Source: Verrucomicrobia bacterium UBA4286 (lineage in GTDB: Bacteria > Verrucomicrobiota > Kiritimatiellia > RFP12 > UBA1067). From it: 14,372 bases of DNA. The stretch spans positions 1,333 to 15,704 of the forward strand of contig DGVK01000028.1 of assembly GCA_002395905.1 (NCBI GenBank). Direction: 5' to 3'. The notes beneath the pieces were generated by a model. The model saw only the letters and a program-made list of their open reading frames with translations, did not search any database and was not told the DNA's origin. The translations under genes and the position numbers were made by a program. Positions 1 to 6,705 of this stretch are shown piece after piece (within the stretch, counting starts at the first letter, position 1; each line of letters begins with the position of its first letter).

Positions 1-1736
1 GCACAGCCGCCATGAAGAGCCTCAATGCGGCCACTATCGCCGCCACGGTGAGCGCGAAAGCCCATGCCGCAGCCGAAACGGTCGGCACAATCGCGGCAAA
101 GGCGGCTACGGCGGCGCACGTGGCGTTCGCGGCGGTCGGACGGGCGTTGACCCTGTCCCACGCGAAAGCCGCGCTGACGGCGGGCGTCGCGGCTACTGCG
201 AACGTCGCCTTGGCCGCGACCACCAAGGTCGTGGCGGCGGGCTACCTCGCGGCGTCCGCAGCGGCGACTGCGTTCTGCGCGATTCCGATCACGTGGGTGC
301 TGATAGGCGTCGTCGCCGCATTGGGCGGTTTATGTGCTTACATGGCATCGGCCACGAAGCACACGGCGAAACTGTCCGACGAGATGGGGAAGCTCCGCGA
401 CAAGGGAGACCAGCTCCGTGCGACGGACCAGCTCCGCATGGAGCGGCTCCAGCAGCTCGCGGAGAAGGAGAACCTCTCCAATGCGGAGATGGCGGAGGCG
501 GAAAAACTCGCCGGGCAACTCAAGGGACGCTACGGCGACCTCGGAATCGCAGTCGACCATGCGTCCAAGTCCATCTCGATGGCGGCCGACGCGCAGTCTC
601 GCTTCAACGAGGCGATGAAGGCGCAGTCGATCCACCAGATAGAGGCGGAAATCGACGAAGCGCGGAAGAACATCCGAGAGCTTGGCGAGGAAAACCAGTC
701 GCTCTGCGGCTGGTGGGTCAACGCCTGGCACACGGTCACGTTCAGGATGAACAAGTCCTCCGAGGAGATTGCGAAGAACGGCGAGCGCATCACGGCGGAA
801 ATGAAGAAGATTTCCGAGGCGCACAAACGGCTTCAGGCGATACGGGACGGCGACAAGGATGCGTTGACCGGCGGCAAGACCGAACACGAGCAGTTGGAGG
901 AGAAGGTAGAGACGGGTCGGAGCGAGAAACACGCCAGCATGGACGAGGCCGACTCCGCATCGAAGAAAGCCGCCGAAATCGAGAAGCGGCTCATCCGCGA
1001 GACGCGGAGCGAACTGGAGAACGAAATCTCGGACATCCGCGAACTTCGCGACGAGTACAAGTCACTCATCCAGACCGTCCTCTCCTACGAAAAGTCGAAG
1101 AAGGACAAAGACCTGGAGAAGATAGCCGACCTGGAGGGACGGCTTGCCGAGGCCGACGCCACGGCGGAGCGGCGAATCAAGGCTGCGGAGGAAAAGGCGA
1201 AGCGGAAGTTCGACAAGGAGATAGCGGATCTCCAGGAGTCGTTCGACCAGACGGCGGAGGACATCAGCCGCAGGCGCAGCGAGAGTGAGACCGACCGCAA
1301 GGTCGAGGACGCCTTGAAGGACGATGCGGCCAAGGGGATGAAACTCCTAAACGACCTCATTTCGCAGTCGAAGATTGCGGCGGCATCCGCCAAGGCGGAG
1401 TTCCAGAAGGCAATGGCCGAGTCGACGGCGGACGGAGATGTCTCCGATGACGAGGAGAAGCGAATCCGAAAAGCGCAGGATGCCTACAGCATTGCCGAGG
1501 GACTGGTGGACAAGTACGAGGCGAAGCTGCGCAATGCACAGGATGCGACGGCGAAGCAGACTTCGATCGCGAAGCCGCAGGGAACGTTCTACGCCAACGC
1601 CGCGCAGTCGCTTCGCGGCAACCAGATGGAGCAGCGGATGCTCACGGCGACGCAGGAGATCGTGAAGCACACGAAGAAAACCGCCGAACTCCTCAAGGAT
1701 GGAGCGGGCGGCGGCACGACTATGACATTCCAGTAA
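1..1736 (+). CDS. Phage tail tape measure protein, C-terminal part (5' end outside window)
   Basis: The frame is open to the left edge, with no stop before the first Met at base 12, so I read this as the C-terminal part of a longer protein; that Met is probably internal. Numbering from it, residues 1-85 are an alanine-rich helical stretch with short AAT/AAK-type near-repeats. Residues 77-111 form a hydrophobic, membrane-like segment around IPITWVLIGVVAALGG. Residues 118-510 are charged and mostly helical/coiled-coil. This order is typical of tape measure proteins, which set tail length and help DNA delivery through the cell envelope. The last ~50 residues (from QGTFYANAAQ through repeated T-K-K to the glycine-rich end) resemble the C-terminal tail I recall in planctomycete/verrucomicrobial phage tape measures. 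An acidic DGDVSDDEE run at 474-482 looks EF-hand-like, perhaps by chance. It ends in TAA, which overlaps the next gene's ribosome binding site. Confidence 0.85.
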   Translation, partial: TAAMKSLNAATIAATVSAKAHAAAETVGTIAAKAATAAHVAFAAVGRALTLSHAKAALTAGVAATANVALAATTKVVAAGYLAASAAATAFCAIPITWVLIGVVAALGGLCAYMASATKHTAKLSDEMGKLRDKGDQLRATDQLRMERLQQLAEKENLSNAEMAEAEKLAGQLKGRYGDLGIAVDHASKSISMAADAQSRFNEAMKAQSIHQIEAEIDEARKNIRELGEENQSLCGWWVNAWHTVTFRMNKSSEEIAKNGERITAEMKKISEAHKRLQAIRDGDKDALTGGKTEHEQLEEKVETGRSEKHASMDEADSASKKAAEIEKRLIRETRSELENEISDIRELRDEYKSLIQTVLSYEKSKKDKDLEKIADLEGRLAEADATAERRIKAAEEKAKRKFDKEIADLQESFDQTAEDISRRRSESETDRKVEDALKDDAAKGMKLLNDLISQSKIAAASAKAEFQKAMAESTADGDVSDDEEKRIRKAQDAYSIAEGLVDKYEAKLRNAQDATAKQTSIAKPQGTFYANAAQSLRGNQMEQRMLTATQEIVKHTKKTAELLKDGAGGGTTMTFQ

Positions 1737-1742
1737 AGGAGG
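1735..1742 (+). promoter_or_regulatory. Strong Shine-Dalgarno site overlapping the tape measure stop
   Basis: AAAGGAGG lies 5 bases before the ATG at 1748 and shares its first two bases with the TAA of the upstream gene. The same kind of site (AAAGGAG or AAAGGA) precedes many other genes in the window and supports the start choices. Confidence 0.8.
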
Positions 1743-1747
1743 ATTCT

Positions 1748-2587
1748 ATGGCTACGGTAAGAGTCGAGGAGGCGTATTCCGAACGCGACGAGACAATCGA
1801 CGCGAAGGGAAACGTCACGGAGATCGAGATTCCATACTTTGTGTTCAACGTGGACGACGAGTCGAAGGCGCTCTCCGCCGTCAGATCGAACCACAAGTCG
1901 GTGGCGGGCATGTCGCTCGAATCCGTCGAGACGGTCGAGCGCATAAACGACACCACATGGAAGGTCAAGGCGATCTACGAGTCGGACGAGGACGGCGGCG
2001 GGGACGACGGCTCCACGGACGACGACGAGGACACGACAGTGTTCGCCTTCGACACCGGCGGCGGCACTAAGCACATCAACCAGTCGCTCAAGACGGACGG
2101 GCGCTACCCCAACACCGCTCCGGACTTCGCGGGAGCGATAGGGGTCGACAACGAGGGGAACGTCAACGGCGTGGACGTAACGATGCCAGTCCTCAACTTC
2201 ACGGAGACGCACACCCTGAACGGAGGACGCGTCACGACCTCGTACAAGAAGACGCTCGCCGCCCTGACGGGGACGGTCAACAGCGGCTCGTTCCGTGGGT
2301 TCTCAAGGGGCGAGGTGCTGTTCCTGGGCGCGTCGGGGACGAAGCGGTCGAAGAAGGCCTCCGCCCCCTGGGAGATAACCTACCGCTTCGCTGTCTCGCC
2401 CAACCAGGCGGGCCTGCAGGTCGGGGACATCAAGGTGACGCGCAAGTACGGCTGGGACTACCTCTGGGTGCGGTATGCGGACAAGGTCGCCGAGGGAGGC
2501 AAGAATGTCGTGAAGAAGCCGGTCGCCGCGTATGTGGAGATGGTCTACCCGGAGGGCGACTTCGGGAACCTCGGACTCGGAAACTAA
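1748..2587 (+). CDS. Conserved phage tail structural protein (tail-tip family, function unassigned)
   Basis: The protein has 279 residues and starts 11 bases after the tape measure gene behind a perfect AAAGGAGG. Residues 1-78 are beta-rich with alternating polar and hydrophobic residues. Residues 79-95 are an acidic Gly/Asp linker. Residues 97-279 form a second domain with an FDTGGGTKHINQS start, an APDFAGAIGV segment near 124-133, an FRGFSRGEVLFLGASG segment near 182-197, and a YLWVRYAD segment near 238-245. I recall proteins with this second-domain pattern from planctomycete and verrucomicrobial prophage-like clusters, next to tape measure genes and usually called hypothetical. Its position directly after the tape measure suggests a distal tail or tail-tip hub component, by analogy with distal tail proteins of siphophages. 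No catalytic motif is seen. The structural role is inferred from position; the specific role is unknown. Confidence 0.7.
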   Translation: MATVRVEEAYSERDETIDAKGNVTEIEIPYFVFNVDDESKALSAVRSNHKSVAGMSLESVETVERINDTTWKVKAIYESDEDGGGDDGSTDDDEDTTVFAFDTGGGTKHINQSLKTDGRYPNTAPDFAGAIGVDNEGNVNGVDVTMPVLNFTETHTLNGGRVTTSYKKTLAALTGTVNSGSFRGFSRGEVLFLGASGTKRSKKASAPWEITYRFAVSPNQAGLQVGDIKVTRKYGWDYLWVRYADKVAEGGKNVVKKPVAAYVEMVYPEGDFGNLGLGN

Positions 2588-2621
2588 GGACAGGCTGAAC
2601 GCAGTTCTGCCATCAAATCTT

Positions 2622-2629
2622 AAAGGAGG
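2622..2629 (+). promoter_or_regulatory. Strong Shine-Dalgarno site
   Basis: AAAGGAGG sits 5 bases upstream of the ATG at 2635, within the 47-base gap after the preceding gene, the longest non-coding gap in the window. It fixes the start of the next gene. No promoter or terminator structure is seen in that gap. Confidence 0.75.
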
Positions 2630-2634
2630 CGTCT

Positions 2635-3393
2635 ATGGAGAAAGTGAGAAGCGGCGAGGCGGTGAACATCAAGGCCGCCACCTGGAACGCCTTTGTGGAT
2701 GCGGCGAACTGGGTCAAGGATGCGAAGCAGAACAGCGCCGCCAATGGAGTGTCGGCGGGGCTGGACGTGGGGATAGTCCGCATCAAGAACAGCGAGTCGA
2801 CGCTCTGCCCACGGTTCTCGGCTCTTGTCATCACGGGAGTGTGCGTGAGCGCAGAGACGAACGAGGAGGAGTTCACCTCCTGCCCGCCTGTGTTCGAGGG
2901 GCTGAAGATGACCGCGGACCGCGAGGGGAAGCCTTACGCGATCCTGCTTGAGCCGATAGAGGCGGGCGAGATAGGCCGCGCGATGATCCTCGGCGTTACG
3001 CCAGCGAAGGTAACCATCAACTCGTCCGACGAAGGCTACGCCGTTCCGAAGGCGGGTTCATCCGAGGGGGCGCTGGAATCCTCGGCGACGGGGACCGCCC
3101 GCATCATCTGGCGGGCGGGCGGCGGCGGGGAGCAGTGGTGCGTCCTTCAGCTCGGCGGCGCGGGCGCGGGACAGGGCGAGGACAAGGCGCTGATGTGCAA
3201 AGTCGGCGGAGGCACTGCGACGGCGGGCTACACGGTCACCGTCTACCCCAACGGACGCTCCGACGAGGGCGGCGTGGAATACTCCGCGCTCCTCTTCCTG
3301 CCGGACGTCGCGCTCGACGCGGACATCCCCGCAGGCACGTGGATCATCGGGCACAAGTCGGCGATGGCGTCGACGGGAGGGAGCGAGACATGA
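2635..3393 (+). CDS. Conserved phage structural protein following the tail-tip protein
   Basis: The protein has 252 residues. The N-terminus contains RSGEAVNIKAATWNAFVDAA (residues 5-24). This matches a pattern I recall at the start of small hypothetical proteins in planctomycete/verrucomicrobial phage tail clusters, where 'xxxWNAFxDAA' follows a short basic-polar start. Residues 45-175 look like a chain of beta strands, including GEIGRAMILGVTPAKVTI (111-128) and ARIIWR (155-160), ended by a glycine-rich linker (162-182). Residues 183-245 form another small beta-rich unit. No signal peptide, membrane segment or catalytic motif is visible. Together with the preceding gene it seems to form a conserved pair after the tape measure, which suggests a tail-tip or baseplate component. 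Its stop overlaps the next start as ATGA, consistent with translational coupling. The exact role is unknown. Confidence 0.65.
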   Translation: MEKVRSGEAVNIKAATWNAFVDAANWVKDAKQNSAANGVSAGLDVGIVRIKNSESTLCPRFSALVITGVCVSAETNEEEFTSCPPVFEGLKMTADREGKPYAILLEPIEAGEIGRAMILGVTPAKVTINSSDEGYAVPKAGSSEGALESSATGTARIIWRAGGGGEQWCVLQLGGAGAGQGEDKALMCKVGGGTATAGYTVTVYPNGRSDEGGVEYSALLFLPDVALDADIPAGTWIIGHKSAMASTGGSET

Positions 3394-4232
3394 GTTTCCA
3401 CTACGTGCCCGGACAGTTCCGAATCCCGAAGACGCCGCTTTTCGCCATGCCGGACGGCATCTGGTGCGGGGCGGACGCGGACAGCGGGGTTTTCGCGTTC
3501 GAGGCCGGCTACTCCTGGGGCGGGCGGATCATGTCGAGGGAGCTGTGCTACTCGCTTTCCATCGACGGCAGCGTGATGAAGCCGGTGTTCTCGTCCATAA
3601 ACGGATACATCTACTGGTCGGGGAGCGGCTACGTGTACTACACGCACACCTACGGCTGGGTGTACATGAGCGGGATGTTCCCCGGCTACGAGCCTCTTGA
3701 GGACTACGATTCCAAGGACGGCGAAAGGACGTGGACGGGAGACAGGTTCTACACGTTCCACTCCTTCCCGCAGCAGAGCGGCTCTGCCGCGACGCTCACG
3801 CCGAGGGGCGCGATACACGACAGCGGACAGGAGAAGGAGCTGACGGTCGTATGGCCGCGCTGGAAGGCGAAGCGGGGCGAGTTCGGCGAGTACGAGCCCG
3901 CGGACGGAGCGACGGGGACGAGGTGGCTTGGGCTTCCCCGCTTTCGCGGCGGCGGCGAATACTTCGTCAGGTCGTTCGCAAAGACGAACGGATACTTCAC
4001 CTACGGGCGCATCCGCAACGCGGACGGCAGGTGGGTCATCGGTGAACCCGGCTCCGACGCCGGCTGGCACGAGGGCTCCGAGCCGTCGCGAGAGGGAACC
4101 GTCACGTTCAGGTTCACGAAGAAGGAGGGGTCGGAGGCGCAGGGCAAGGACATCGCCGTGTCGCTCTACGACCACGTCAAGGGCGACGAGCGCTCCAAGG
4201 CGTACCTCGGGGAGGTCGCTGTATGGCGGTGA
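3390..4232 (+). CDS. Aromatic-rich phage tail protein of unknown function
   Basis: The protein has 280 residues. I start it at the ATG at 3390, which overlaps the previous stop as ATGA and has GGGAGG a few bases upstream; the same frame is open further upstream, but that part lies over the previous gene and is arginine/glycine-rich shadow sequence. The composition is striking: residues 73-100 are packed with Tyr, Trp, Gly and Ser (for example YIYWSGSGYVYY and YGWVYM), and Trp/Tyr/Phe are frequent throughout. It appears to be all-beta. I do not recognise a family and see no catalytic motif, signal peptide or coiled coil. Lying between conserved tail-tip proteins and fibre-like proteins, it is probably a virion tail or baseplate component; an aromatic, glycine-rich surface could bind carbohydrate, but that is speculation. 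It overlaps the next gene by 10 bases. Confidence 0.65.
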   Translation: MSFHYVPGQFRIPKTPLFAMPDGIWCGADADSGVFAFEAGYSWGGRIMSRELCYSLSIDGSVMKPVFSSINGYIYWSGSGYVYYTHTYGWVYMSGMFPGYEPLEDYDSKDGERTWTGDRFYTFHSFPQQSGSAATLTPRGAIHDSGQEKELTVVWPRWKAKRGEFGEYEPADGATGTRWLGLPRFRGGGEYFVRSFAKTNGYFTYGRIRNADGRWVIGEPGSDAGWHEGSEPSREGTVTFRFTKKEGSEAQGKDIAVSLYDHVKGDERSKAYLGEVAVWR

Positions 4233-5284
4233 TCGAGTACGAGACGCCGGATTCGTGGAGCGCCAAGGGGATGGACTGGAACTCCCCCGACCCGCGCAAG
4301 GCCGACTACGTGATGGCGATACGGCAGGCTCTCATGGAGCGCGCCGCCGCAGCGCACGTGTCGCTTTCGCGGGACGTAGTCGCCATCTCGCCCTGGAAGA
4401 CGGTGTCGCTCAAGGCGGTCTCCGCAGTCGTGCAGGCCATTTCCGACCTCGCACCGCGATTCTTCAACGACAACTTCGCCGACTACAAGGAGGACTGGTC
4501 GGACTTCCCGAAGATGTGGACATACCGCGACCTCGTCATGGAGGAAGGATGCGATGTGTACCGCTTCGCGCACTTCGGCAAGCTGCTGGAGAACGGAGGA
4601 GAGTGGCTCAGGACGATACGCAACGCGATCGACAGGCTGCACACCGTCCGGTGCACCGTGGCGTGCGGAAAGACATACTCGCGGTCGGGGGCGAAGCACG
4701 ATCCTCCGTTCGACGAGTCCATAGGCACTGCGATGAGCCTCGCCTTCGGCGACGGAATGCCGTCGGTGTCGGACTTTACGCAGATGCCCACGGACTTCTA
4801 CGCATGGAGCGGAAACACGCATTGGAAGTGTCCGCAGCCCGTGGAGGAGGGAGAGGAGGATCGCGAAGACAACGTCGACGGCTACTGCGGGTACGCGCAG
4901 TCGCGCGCACACAGGATAACGAAGGTGCGCAGCTGGCTCGCCGGACGGGAGCTGGACTTCCGCCTGTATTCCCTCGTCTCCGCGCCCGTCGAGCCGGTCC
5001 CGTACTCGCAGGAGCTGGCCACGTCGGTGTTCGATGGCGGCGACGGAGGCCTCAACGAGGGGATGAGCGAAAGCAGAACCCACGTGGACGACCCGCTCGA
5101 CATGGACTTCACCATCGGAGACATCGACTCCATACCGAAGAACGAGGTGGTGCCGCAGAGCGACTTCGACGACGAGGGACACGCCATCCACCGACGGAGC
5201 GCCAAGCGGGGCTACGAGGCGAAGATGTGGGCCTTTCTCGACTACAACTGCCAAAACGGATTCAGATTCAAGGAGGACGACTGA
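4223..5284 (+). CDS. Unrecognised phage tail-region protein, 353 residues
   Basis: The ATG at 4223 follows a GGGGAGG site by 7 bases and overlaps the end of the preceding gene by 10 bases. The N-terminal part has helices, especially residues 24-50 (KADYVMAIRQALMERAAAAH) and 62-80. The middle (85-205) is rich in aromatic and acidic residues with scattered cysteines (positions 110, 144, 148, 203). Residues 206-218 are an acidic linker. The C-terminal third is acidic, with a TIGDIDSIPKNEVV stretch near 297-310 and a KRGYEAKMWAFLDYNC segment at 328-343. I do not recognise the family. No signal peptide or membrane segment is seen. Conserved order with tail genes and coupled translation (TGATG with the next gene) argue for a virion structural or assembly protein rather than an unrelated cargo gene. 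It could instead be a tail-fibre adaptor. Confidence 0.65.
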   Translation: MAVIEYETPDSWSAKGMDWNSPDPRKADYVMAIRQALMERAAAAHVSLSRDVVAISPWKTVSLKAVSAVVQAISDLAPRFFNDNFADYKEDWSDFPKMWTYRDLVMEEGCDVYRFAHFGKLLENGGEWLRTIRNAIDRLHTVRCTVACGKTYSRSGAKHDPPFDESIGTAMSLAFGDGMPSVSDFTQMPTDFYAWSGNTHWKCPQPVEEGEEDREDNVDGYCGYAQSRAHRITKVRSWLAGRELDFRLYSLVSAPVEPVPYSQELATSVFDGGDGGLNEGMSESRTHVDDPLDMDFTIGDIDSIPKNEVVPQSDFDDEGHAIHRRSAKRGYEAKMWAFLDYNCQNGFRFKEDD

Positions 5285-6684
5285 TGCAGACGATTACGAT
5301 GTACCTTCGCGCGGCGAGCGTCAAGGGGACGCTCGTCGACGAGTGGAACCAGCAGGTCTCGTCGCTCCCCGCCCTGACGCGGGGAATGAGGGCGGAGCTG
5401 GTGCTGAAGCTTGTGTACTCGAACGGGACGCCTCTCGAAGGGCTCGACGCATACGCCTCGTGGGACTTCGCGGTCGCGAACGACTGGGACACGACCACGA
5501 CGCCGCAGCTCCGCGTCACGGAGGGGATAACGGTCGAGGGGAACGCCGTGCGCGTCCCGCTCACCGAGACGAATACCGAGGAGCTCATAGCCGCCCTCGG
5601 CACGAACGAGTCGGCGACCTTCGGGTGCGAGCTTGCGGGATTCGAGACGGGCGAGACGACACCCGGCTTCCTTTTGCAGTTCGACATCTCCATCCGCAAC
5701 AGGCGTGCCGACGCGGGGACGGGACGCCCTGCGCCCGTCTCGGACGGCTCGTATACCGCCGCGCAGATACGAGCGCTCTTCGCGGCGAAGATGGCTGTCC
5801 AGCTCTCGGACGACGGCGAGACTTGGTACGATGCGGAGATAGACGAAACCGTCCCCGAGACGGCGAAATGGTATCGCTTCAGGAACGCCCTCGTCGGGAA
5901 CGGCTGGAGCGACCCGCTTCCGCTCATCGCGGGGCCTCGCGGCATAGCGGGGACGATAGAGGTCGGGACGGTCACGACGGGAGCTGCGGGAACGCAGGCG
6001 GAGGTGACGAACTCCGGCGACGAACACGACGCCGTCCTCGACTTCAAGATTCCGCAGGGCGCGAGGGGCAACGCGGCGACCGTCCGCGTCGGAAGCGTCG
6101 AGATGGTGGCGACCGACGACCCGCCCGAGGTGACGAACTCCGGGACGGCGACAGACGCGGTGTTCAACTTCAAGATCCCGCGCGGCCCGACGGGTGCGAC
6201 GGGACACGAGGCGTACCTCTATGTCGCATACGCGGAGAACACCGACGGGCGCGGCTTTTCGCTCCTCCCGGCATCGTCCCGCAAGTACAGGGCGGAAATC
6301 CAGACGGACGCGCCCATCGACACGCCGACGCTCGCCGACTTCGCGGGCGCGTCGTGGCAGAAGTACATCGGCGACGATTCGACCGTCTATGGGGACGTCC
6401 TCGTCGCCGACGCGGACACTTCCGTCGCGCAGGTGTCGCGGATCGTGTTCGAGAACGCATCGATCCGCCGGGGGATCGAGGGCGAGGTAATCGTCCGTTT
6501 TAAGGAGGCCGGGGTCACGGTAGACGAGATGAACCGCTACGCGACCATCAACGGGAGGACGCGCCTTTCGCCGTGGACCAACGGCGGCGGCTCGCCGAGC
6601 GCGATTCCCGGCCTTGAAGTGTGCGAACCGCAGACGATAGGACTCCTCGCGGAGTTCCCGAACTACTCTTCATTCATGGGATAG
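5284..6684 (+). CDS. Tail fibre/baseplate protein with BppU-like N-terminus and collagen-like repeats
   Basis: The protein has 466 residues. The start is the ATG at 5284 in a TGATG overlap with the previous gene, preceded by AAGGAGGA; upstream sequence in this frame is shadow. Residues 1-140 form a beta-rich module with an ASWDFAVANDWDTTTTPQL segment (58-76) and a DTGxTxPxxLLQFDI-like segment near 121-136. It resembles N-terminal baseplate-anchoring (BppU-like) modules of phage fibre proteins. Residues 173-215 look like a small domain ending in a WSDPLPL segment. Residues 218-302 carry two copies of a fibre motif, G-x-V plus EVTNSG plus DAVLDFKIPQG or DAVFNFKIPRG, 42 residues apart and flanked by Gly-x-y triplets (GPRG, GARG, GPTGATG). 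This motif recurs in many trimeric phage fibres and collagen-like proteins. The remaining C-terminal part (303-466) is an unrecognised, possibly host-binding or trimerising region. Likely role: linking the baseplate to receptor-binding parts. Confidence 0.75.
   Translation: MQTITMYLRAASVKGTLVDEWNQQVSSLPALTRGMRAELVLKLVYSNGTPLEGLDAYASWDFAVANDWDTTTTPQLRVTEGITVEGNAVRVPLTETNTEELIAALGTNESATFGCELAGFETGETTPGFLLQFDISIRNRRADAGTGRPAPVSDGSYTAAQIRALFAAKMAVQLSDDGETWYDAEIDETVPETAKWYRFRNALVGNGWSDPLPLIAGPRGIAGTIEVGTVTTGAAGTQAEVTNSGDEHDAVLDFKIPQGARGNAATVRVGSVEMVATDDPPEVTNSGTATDAVFNFKIPRGPTGATGHEAYLYVAYAENTDGRGFSLLPASSRKYRAEIQTDAPIDTPTLADFAGASWQKYIGDDSTVYGDVLVADADTSVAQVSRIVFENASIRRGIEGEVIVRFKEAGVTVDEMNRYATINGRTRLSPWTNGGGSPSAIPGLEVCEPQTIGLLAEFPNYSSFMG
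5935..6189 (+). repeat. Two tandem copies of a collagen-like fibre motif
   Basis: Within the fibre gene, GAGGTGACGAACTCCGG occurs at 6001-6017 and again at 6127-6143, exactly 126 bases (42 codons) apart. The encoded repeats both read EVTNSG, then DAV(L/F)(D/N)FKIP(Q/R)G, with Gly-x-y triplets between them. The repeat is in frame and both copies are intact. Confidence 0.8.
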
Positions 6685-6705
6685 CGAAAGAAAAGGAAAC
6701 ACATC

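Noticed and set aside
1431..1457. EF-hand-like calcium loop in the tape measure protein (DGDVSDDEE)
   Set aside because: A single acidic run without a full EF-hand helix-loop-helix pattern; noted only as a curiosity.
4166..5254. Minus-strand 362-codon open frame opposite the 353-residue protein
   Set aside because: Same type of GC-driven antisense shadow; no ribosome binding site or protein pattern.
3928..5283. Upstream extension of the collagen-like fibre frame
   Set aside because: The extension is Arg/Gly-rich and lies wholly over two well-supported genes; the ATG at 5284 has a ribosome binding site and a TGATG overlap.
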